The notes under the pieces: model-generated
Told to the model about the DNA's origin: nothing
Databases searched by the model: none
The model's input: only the letters and a program-made list of their open reading frames with translations
DNA from: Poa pratensis
Lineage: Eukaryota; Streptophyta; Magnoliopsida; Poales; Poaceae
Direction of reading: 5' to 3'
Length of the DNA: 64,000 nt
Assembly (NCBI GenBank): GCA_947311845.1
Contig: CAMZMU010000111.1
Coordinates: forward strand, 9,180,626 to 9,244,625
Position numbers and translations under genes: made by a program
Part shown: piece by piece, positions 57,287 to 64,000 of the stretch
How the letters are laid out: each line of letters begins with the position of its first letter
Numbering within the stretch: position 1 is the first letter of the stretch

Positions 57287-59260
57287 CACCCCATTTGCCA
57301 GCTCTTTTTGCAAAATTAATGGATAAGCGGATGTATATGCCGCTAGTCCGGTGGTAAAGTCTGTTTGACAGTTGACATAAAGACATCCACCCCATCCTCA
57401 TGAGCTTGGTAAACATTTACACAAAATAAGAGTAATAATGTTTGAATTGTTTAAAGGTAGCACATGAAAAAATTTACTTGGAATGGCAAGAAAATACCAC
57501 ATATAGGTAGTTATGGTGGACACAGATGGCATGGATTTGGCTCAAGGTTTTGGATGCACGAGAAGCATTCCCTCTCAGTACAGAGTTTAGGCTGGCAAGA
57601 TTATTTGAAGCAAACACAGGATATCAACCGACACAGCAAGGCTTATATGAAAACATATTGCAAGCATTATAAGACTCTACACTGTCTTCCTTGTTAACCA
57701 AACGATTTTACTAGAAAATATCTAGACTTTAGAGATACCAAACATGCAAACCAAATTTCAACGAGCTTTACGGTAGTTCTTCATTAATAGGTTTTAACTA
57801 CATGATACAAAAGCTTAATCATGAACTACTTGATAACTCAAAACAATTGACAAGTATCAAATTATCCAATACAATGATCTACAAGAATATGTAAGCTTTT
57901 TCCATTATACCATCTACCACATGCAACATTTTCTGTTCCAACCAAACACCAATCAATTTATTTCAACATAAACTCTCCAAACAATTATAAGTGAAGCAAG
58001 AGAGTACTTTCTTTAAAAGAACTAACAGCTCTGAATAAGAGATGCATGAAAAACAGGAGCTAAAAGCATAGCAATAGCTAGATAAGAATACTCAACAAGT
58101 ATAAGTGAAGAATAGGAGTATTCATATGAAAAAGCGGAGCGTGTCTCTCTCCCAATCAAGAATGCTGGGGTCCAATCAAGTTGACCATAAGAAAAATAAA
58201 ATACTGAAAATAAAAGCACACAGACGCTCCAAGTAAAGCACATATGATGTGAAAGAATTAAAATATAGTTTCACTAGAGATGACCTGATAAGTTGCTGAT
58301 GAAGAAGGGGATGCCTTGGGCATCCCCAAGCTTAGACGCTTGAGTCTTCTTGAAATTTGCTGGGGTGATCCATGGGAGCATCCCCAAGCTTAAGCTCTTC
58401 ACTCTTCTTGATCACATTATATCATCCTTCTCTCTTGACCCTTGAAAACTTCCGCCACACCAAACTCAAAGTAATTCTCATTAGAGGGTTAGTGCACAAT
58501 CAAAAACTCACATGTTCTATAAGGACACAAACATGACCGTTACTTTTAACATTAGCTACTGCCACTGATGTTATGTGAAGCTCTTCACCCTAAAAAAGAA
58601 TTCCACTCAACACTAGTAAAAGAGAGAATGCGAAAAATAAAAGACAGAATCTGTCTAAACAGAACAGTCCGCAAAGACGAATTTTTTCGAGGCACTTACG
58701 TTGCTCAGATCGAAAAACTTTAAACTAACGAAAGATGCGTACATATCTGAGGATCACGCACAAAAATTTCAGATTTAAATAATTTTTCTGTGATTTTACA
58801 GAATTAAAACGGTGAACAGCAGAAATCTGTTCCTGCGCAGAAATCCAAATCTAGCATCATCTTCCTATTAGAGGCAATACTTGGCACAACAATGCGATAA
58901 AATAAAGATACAAAGGAATTGTTACAGAAGTAAACAACTCCTTGACTCAAAAAAAGAAAAATTGCAGAAATAAAATAATGGGTTGTCTCCCATAAGCGCT
59001 TTTCTTTAACGCCTTTCAGCTAGGCGCAGAAAGTAAGAATCAAGTGTTTCCAAGTGATGAAGCATCAACAATCTTACGCTTAGCTCTCTTACCTTTACCC
59101 TTATCTTTAGGAAATACTTGGTTACACATAGGTGAAGAGGCGAAATTCATAGTGCCTTGGCCCACATCTATTATTGCTCCAAAGCGTTTCAACAGAGATC
59201 TTCCAAGCGTAATTTGTCCTACTCCTGCACATTCAATGACAAGATAATCAATAGATATTG

Positions 59261-59860
59261 TTATCCCTGGAGTTTTGTAAATACTCCTTCGGCTACTCCT
59301 CTTGGTAATTTAATAGTATTATCACCCAAAATTATACAATCTTCGCATTTGGAAAGCTCCCAAAGATTTAAGGAATCAAAAATATCCTTGGGCATTAAAC
59401 AGAATTCAGACATAATATCACAGCGAGCATGAAAAGTTTCACCATTGATAACAACTTTTACTGAGGGAACCCATCCCGATGGTTCAAAATTTACTGGCAC
59501 ATTATCATAGTGTTCACAAATTTGATTATACCCTTCTTTTAGACCAGATATGTTTGTTTCAAGAGTGTTAAGTCTATCACTTATGCTTGTCAAAGCCAAA
59601 TCAATTTTACTGATTGGAGGGCTAGAAATTGTAATCATTTTTTATAGCATTAAAAGCTTGATCCCCATCATAACGAAGGAAATCTCCTCCTACCACAGCA
59701 TCTAAAGCATATCTGTAGCAAAGAACAAGACCAAAATAAAAGCTACTAAGAAAGGCTTAAAGTCATTTTAGGTTCAGTTTTAGCATAAGACTCAAAAATT
59801 CTAGACCAAGCATCTTTAAAACTCTCCTCACTCCTTGCTTGAAAGTGAAGATCTCTTCCT
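59261..59860 (-). pseudogene. Gag C-terminus and aspartic-protease relic of the outer element
   Basis: Reading the minus strand from about 59860, fragments include SFKDAWSRIFES, typical of the gypsy gag core, then ISDRLNTLETNISGLKEGYN, and a protease-like region NFEPSGWVPSVKVVINGETF followed by HARCDIMSEFCLMPKDIFDS. In retroviral-type proteases the catalytic motif after the strand is D-S/T-G-A; here the position reads CDIMSEF, so the catalytic motif is lost, a change that recurs in these non-autonomous elements. The frame stops at 59261. No RT follows. Confidence 0.6.
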
Positions 59861-60057
59861 CAGGTGACATGATGACAGGAACAGGGCTAGACATGATAAC
59901 AAGACTGAAAAATAACAATTCAAAAAATAAAAGTAACTAATTTTTTGTGTTTTTGATAAATAAAGCAAACAAGACTAAATAAAAATAAACTAAGCAAGAC
60001 AATAACAAAGTAAAGAGATTGGAAGCGTGAAACTCCCCTTGCAGAAATCCTCTTGCT

Positions 60058-60074
60058 CCCCGGCAACGGCGCCA
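60058..60074 (-). promoter_or_regulatory. Second copy of the tRNA-Asp primer-binding site
   Basis: Identical 17-mer to the site at 60133-60149, 75 bp further inside the outer element. The block between them is not LTR sequence. Only the outer copy is at the canonical distance from the LTR. Confidence 0.75.
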
Positions 60075-60132
60075 GAAAAAAAGCTGGCGTGTGGAAGGGG
60101 AAGTAAGATTTCTGAACCGAAGTGCTTCTGCT

Positions 60133-60149
60133 CCCCGGCAACGGCGCCA
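60133..60149 (-). promoter_or_regulatory. Primer-binding site of the outer element
   Basis: Complement of the tRNA-Asp 3' end, 11 nt inside the 5' LTR (LTR edge 60161), the same spacing as in the inner element. Confidence 0.85.
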
Positions 60150-60160
60150 GAAAAATAGCT

Positions 60161-63100
60161 TGATTGCGTGGATCACACGTTCGCTGGGAGACCCCAAGAG
60201 GAAGGTATGAAGCAGTGTAGCAGCAGTTTCCCTCAGTATGAAACCAAGGTTTAATCGACCAGTAGGAGCAAGAAATCACTTCTGAAGGTTGTTGGTGGCG
60301 GAATATGGCACGGCGCAACACCAGGGAATCCGGCGCCAACGTGGAACCTGCACACAACATAATCAAACTACTTTACCCCAACGAAACAGTGAGGCTGTCA
60401 ATCTCACCGGCTTGCTGAAAACAAAGGATTAAACGTATGTGATGATCCCGAAGAGCAAGTCTTGATGCCTGCACAAATAACGGGATTTAGGTTGAGACTC
60501 CAAGTGCAGAGTGTATAGTATAGTGGAAGACAGTTTTCCCCACGAGGGGTGACTCGAGGGTTTAATATCGAACTCTCGGGAATCTGCAGTGGTAGATTTA
60601 TCTTCTTATCCTTCTTTTGGTTACCTACAAAACAAGGTTAGATGTTTTGGTCCTCAACCTCACCTGTGGTTGTCAAGCACAAGGTGTAAGAATGATATCA
60701 GGATAGTTATGCAATGCAAACAAGAAATAAATATGCAATGATGGTGGATGCAATGATAAATGATATTTTTGGTTTTTGAATGATGTATGCAAGATGAAAA
60801 ATATTTTTGTATTTTCGGATTTAATGATGGCTGAAAATAGAAAAGTGGTATATGGTGTTGGAAAGGTGTTTCTTATGATTAAAAATGGACTGGGGTTCAT
60901 GGTTTCACAAATGCACTCTCTCTTTATAAAGTGGTGGACAATGGAACACACAACGTTAACATATGAGATTGCAACACAGGGTTTGATAACAAGTTACTTA
61001 GATATATGGGCATCACGTCCTAACATAGAGATCTTTTGGTTATTAACCTCTCTTATACTCCACCAAGATGCGAACTAAATCATAACACCTCAGTAATTAA
61101 GATAACTCAGAGTATAGCATTAAGTATCATGACATGAAGTGAAAATAAGAACATGCTAGATCTAGTCATGGAGTAGTGGCAATGGTCACGCCCACATCCC
61201 CGGTAGCATGGTATTTTAGTTTATCCCTAGTGAGGCAACAAAGTAAGGTAAAGATACCAAAGTGGATCGCAGAACTTTCTCTCACGTTCATTGCACTAGC
61301 CACCCCCCCGTTACTCCAACTAATGCACACGTTCCCCCACACACGCTCTCATAAACATGCTTGATCAAAACAAGTGAACAAGAACGGGTACATAATATGC
61401 ATCTATACTCATAACTGAAACAAACATTGCAATCTCAAACATATATCAACTCATAAAGATCCACCACAAAGGTATTACAAATATGACCGTAATCATGTTC
61501 AGCAGCTCATACGGTGCTAATTAGTGAAGCTCAAGAGAGGAGAGATACATAAGTTACTTCCACAAACCCATAGTCCAGAGGTGGACTACTCCCTCTTCAT
61601 CATGGAGACGGTGGAGAAGTCGATGGAGAAGATGGAGACCACGCCGGCAGCGCCCCACCGGAGTTTTCCCCCTCCAATCTGCAGCTCCTGATCTCCGTTT
61701 CGGTGTTTCTGTGTTTGTGCGGCGCTCCTTCCAGAGAACGACGGGGACCTTTTTTATAGGCGTTTTTAGGTCAAGACGATGTCGGTGGAGAAGAGATCGA
61801 AGGCAACGGAGCCACGAGGCCCGAACGAGTGGGTCCCACGCGGCCTGGTACTGTGGCCGCGTGGGCCATGCTCGTTTGGCCCTCGGGCCTCCGTTTGCTC
61901 GCTTCCTTTTTCCGTAGTCCTTCCTTCCAAATATTGACGCCCGTAAATTTCCAGGTGATTTCGTTGATGTTTGGGTCCCTGAAACATTAAAATACAAAAC
62001 TAGGGTTTTCTGCCTGTGCAGGGTTATTCCAAATAAATGGGAAAACTATGAAGTATTCCCAAAATCATGATAAAACATTGATATAACCCTTATATGATGC
62101 AAATATGATTGGAATATAAGCAATTAAAGTGCAAAGCTCATGTATGCATTTTACATGCATCAGTATGGTGTGGAAACAGTAGTAAATTGCAGAGAATGAA
62201 AAGGAACAGTGTTTGCAGTTGGTTGTATTATCAGTGTAAAGAATGAATCGGGGTCCACAGTTCACTAGTGGTGTCTCTCCGTAAAAAGATAACTAACATG
62301 CTGGGTGAACAAATTACAGCTGGGCAATTGACAAAATATTGAGCGCATAACAATGCATATATATATGACATGATGATTACTATGATTTCATGTGGGCATT
62401 ACGACAAAATACATAGACCGTTATCCAACAGCGTCTATGACTAATAATCCACCGCCAGGTTGTCATACCGAATTCCCCGTTGGTATTAAGTTGCAAGCAA
62501 CGGATAATTGCATTAAGTAATGTGTGTAAAGTAAACAAATGCATTAGACCTAACGGCGTAACCTTAAGCTAAGTATCGGTTATTTTATCCCTAGTGGCAA
62601 CAGCACATCCACAATCTTAGAAGTTATTGTCACTCTCCCAGATTACCGGAGGCATGAACCCACTATCTAGCATAAATACTCACTCTTGGAGTTACAAGCA
62701 TCTACATGGCCAAAGCATCTACTAGTAACGAAAAACATGCAAGATCATAAATAACATATAATAGATTGATAATCAACTTGACATAGTATTCAATATTCAT
62801 CGGATCCCAGCAAACACAACATGTAGCATTACAATAAGATGATCCTGATCATGATAGGCAGCTCACAAGATCTAAACATGACATCATAAAGTGGAGAGAC
62901 AACCTTCTAGCTACTGCCATGGACCCGTAGTCCAAGGATGAACTACTCACGCATCACTCCGGAGGCAGGCATGGTGATGTAGAGCCCTCCGGTGATGATT
63001 CCCCTCTTCGGCAGGATGCCGGGAAGAGCTTCTGAATCCTCCCGAGCTAGGGTTGACGGCGGCGACGTCTCTGGAACTTTTCGTGGATAATGGCTCGGGT

Positions 63101-63497
63101 ATTTAGGGTTTTCGCGTCGGGAAGAATAAATAGGCGAAAGGGCGGCGGCTGCGGAGCCACGAGGGCCCCACACCACCCCACGGTGCGGCAGGGGGCCCGT
63201 GTGGCCCCATGGTGTGGGTGCCACGTGGCTCCCCTCTGTGTCTCCTCTGGACTCCGTCTTCGTGTTGGAAAAATAGGAGGTTATGTCCAAGTTTTCGTCC
63301 AATTCCGAGAATATTTCTAGACTAGCTTTTCTGGAATACAAAAACAGCAGAAAACAGGAACTGGCACTGTGGCATCTTGTTAATAGGTTAGTCCAGAAAA
63401 TACATAAAAATGCTATGAAGTGTATATAAAACATGTAACAATTTATATAATATCAACATGGAACATCAGAAATTATAGATACGTTTGAGACGTATCG
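60161..63497 (-). repeat. 5' LTR of the outer element, interrupted
   Basis: LTR sequence 60161-60439 and 62163-63497 is split by a solo LTR at 60440-62162. Without the insert and its target copy it is about 1.6 kb, the length of the other LTRs. Confidence 0.85.
60440..62162 (-). mobile_element. Solo LTR of another retrotransposon, TSD GTATG
   Basis: 1,723 bp beginning TGATGATCCC and ending ACATGCATCA on the plus strand, with GTATG on both sides (60435-60439 and 62163-62167). Only TG...CA-type ends and no interior genes are present. On the minus strand it has a CTATAAAAAAGG box (about 61760) and a GC-rich leader-like block, as an LTR promoter would. It is unlike the host LTR. The 5-bp duplication shows it arose by LTR-LTR recombination of a complete insertion. 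Confidence 0.85.
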
Positions 63498-63633
63498 CAG
63501 GGATGGGCGCGTGGTGACGTCGACGGCGAGGGGATCGGGGCGAGAGCTGGGCGGGCGCGCGGTTGTGTCTTGGAGAAATTGGGGAAGAAAGGGAACCGGC
63601 CGGGGACGAACCCACATGTAAGTGGGCCTAACA

Positions 63634-63758
63634 ATTTCTGTGGCGCATCACCCGTCGGTTGCGCCACAGAAATTTGTAATTCTATGGCGCATCTGTGGTG
63701 GGGTGCGCCACAGAATTCTCTGTTTCTGTGGCGCATCTGTTCCTTGATGCGCCACAGA
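63634..63758. repeat. Palindromic CACTA-subterminal repeats, right block
   Basis: Three palindromes of the type TTCTGTGGCGCATC facing GATGCGCCACAGAA (about 63640-63672, 63680-63715, 63723-63758), matching those inside the terminus at 45112. Confidence 0.8.
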
Positions 63759-63763
63759 ATGGC

Positions 63764-63925
63764 TCACATTTTTATTCTTTAAAAAAATATTTTATTCATG
63801 ACACACATTTTTTATTCTGGTTGTCTCACATTTGTTATTCTTTAAAAAAAAAATTATTCATGACATACATTTTTTTATTCTAGTTGTCTCACATTTGTTA
63901 TTCTTTAAAAAAAATATTTTTAGTT
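63764..63925. repeat. AT-rich tandem repeat, 62-63 bp unit
   Basis: Units start TCACATTT at 63764, 63826 and 63889 and share TTATTCTTTAAAAAAA and GACA(C/T)ACATTTTTTATTCT. About 2.6 copies. Low complexity; probably internal to the CACTA element. Confidence 0.75.
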
Positions 63926-64000
63926 ATATTTAAAGAAAGAACATACACACATTTTAAAGAAAAGAATATACACACATTTTTTTAGTAGACCATTATTTTA

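Larger units (their letters stand above)
47839..63497 (-). mobile_element. Athila-like LTR retrotransposon (outer), TSD CAGGG
   Basis: Both ends carry the same LTR subtype (plus-strand start TGATTGCGTGGATCACACG at 47839 and 60161; ends ACGTATCA at 49430 and ACGTATCG at 63497). CAGGG flanks the whole element (47834-47838 and 63498-63502). On the minus strand the order is 5' LTR, 11-nt spacer, primer-binding site complementary to tRNA-Asp (60149-60133), gag and protease remnants, interior, 3' LTR. Removing the inner element (50278-57286) and the solo LTR in the 5' LTR leaves roughly 6.9 kb with a 3.7-kb interior. There is no RT or integrase, so it is a non-autonomous derivative. Its terminal G in place of A at 63497 is a point change in the first base of the LTR. 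Confidence 0.85.
45112..64000 (-). mobile_element. CACTA element, one terminus in window, split by nested retrotransposons
   Basis: The terminus CACTACAGGGAATAGGCC at 45112 is followed by palindromic TTCTGTGGCGCACC subterminal repeats (45130-45338), the same palindromes reappearing at 63640-63758. Between them a minus-strand gene remnant (45600-47404) and a GC-rich region (47530-47833) are interrupted by the 15.7-kb retrotransposon 47839-63497, whose two flanks resume the same GC-rich sequence. The second CACTA terminus is not seen and should lie beyond 64000. The assignment of the 63.5-64 kb DNA to this element rests on the shared palindromes. Confidence 0.65.

Overview
The window is plant nuclear DNA from a grass, most likely a Triticeae species (wheat, barley, Aegilops group). 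I infer this from one intact spliced MADS-box gene of the grass AGL6 type set in a dense, nested field of cereal transposable elements: CACTA elements with CACTA termini, Athila-like LTR retrotransposons with a tRNA-Asp primer site, Stowaway, Tourist and hAT MITEs, a Helitron and decayed LINEs. No bacterial-type operon, rRNA or tRNA gene, CRISPR array or plasmid function is visible.

Layout. 1-4.2 kb: unassigned GC-rich DNA, a decayed ORF of unknown function (minus strand) and a TIR element carrying a palindromic CACTA-type array. 4.6-7.9 kb: a complete 3.2-kb CACTA element carrying a gene-like ORF broken by one stop. 8-11.2 kb: a fold-back repeat and a short Helitron. 11.4-15.6 kb: an LTR retrotransposon with a perfect 5-bp target duplication that splits an otherwise open reading frame; a perfect 31-bp inverted repeat follows. 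17.7-23.7 kb (minus): the AGL6 gene, eight exons and 259 codons with all splice sites canonical. 24.5-28.1 kb: a decayed LINE with a hAT MITE in it. 28.3-29.7 kb: an internally deleted PIF/Harbinger transposase gene between two copies of a 120-bp repeat. 31-34 kb: a copia gag relic, a long-TIR MITE and a truncated hAT element with a TTF-type zinc-finger ORF. 37.8-38.9 kb: a LINE relic with a Stowaway MITE. 39.0-42.2 kb (minus): a two-exon LysM receptor-like kinase (LYK4/LYK5 type) broken by many frameshifts. 42.7-45.1 kb: a fold-back element, a Tourist MITE and a LINE 3' end. 45.1 kb to the window end: a CACTA element with a decayed Ulp1-like protease ORF, into which an Athila-like retrotransposon (47.8-63.5 kb) has inserted; that element contains a younger relative of itself (50.3-57.3 kb) and, inside one LTR, a solo LTR of another family (60.4-62.2 kb).

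Only AGL6 can be called a functional host gene with confidence. It is a floral homeotic transcription factor of the SEP/AGL6 lineage. The LysM kinase locus, if its frameshifts are assembly errors, would be a second gene, in chitin perception. Everything else is transposon-derived, decayed or unassigned. The most informative structures are the insertion junctions: matched target duplications give a clear relative order of events, and several junctions (host-like filler beside an LTR, a doubled primer site, a primer site trapped in an LTR) do not follow the textbook retrotransposon plan.
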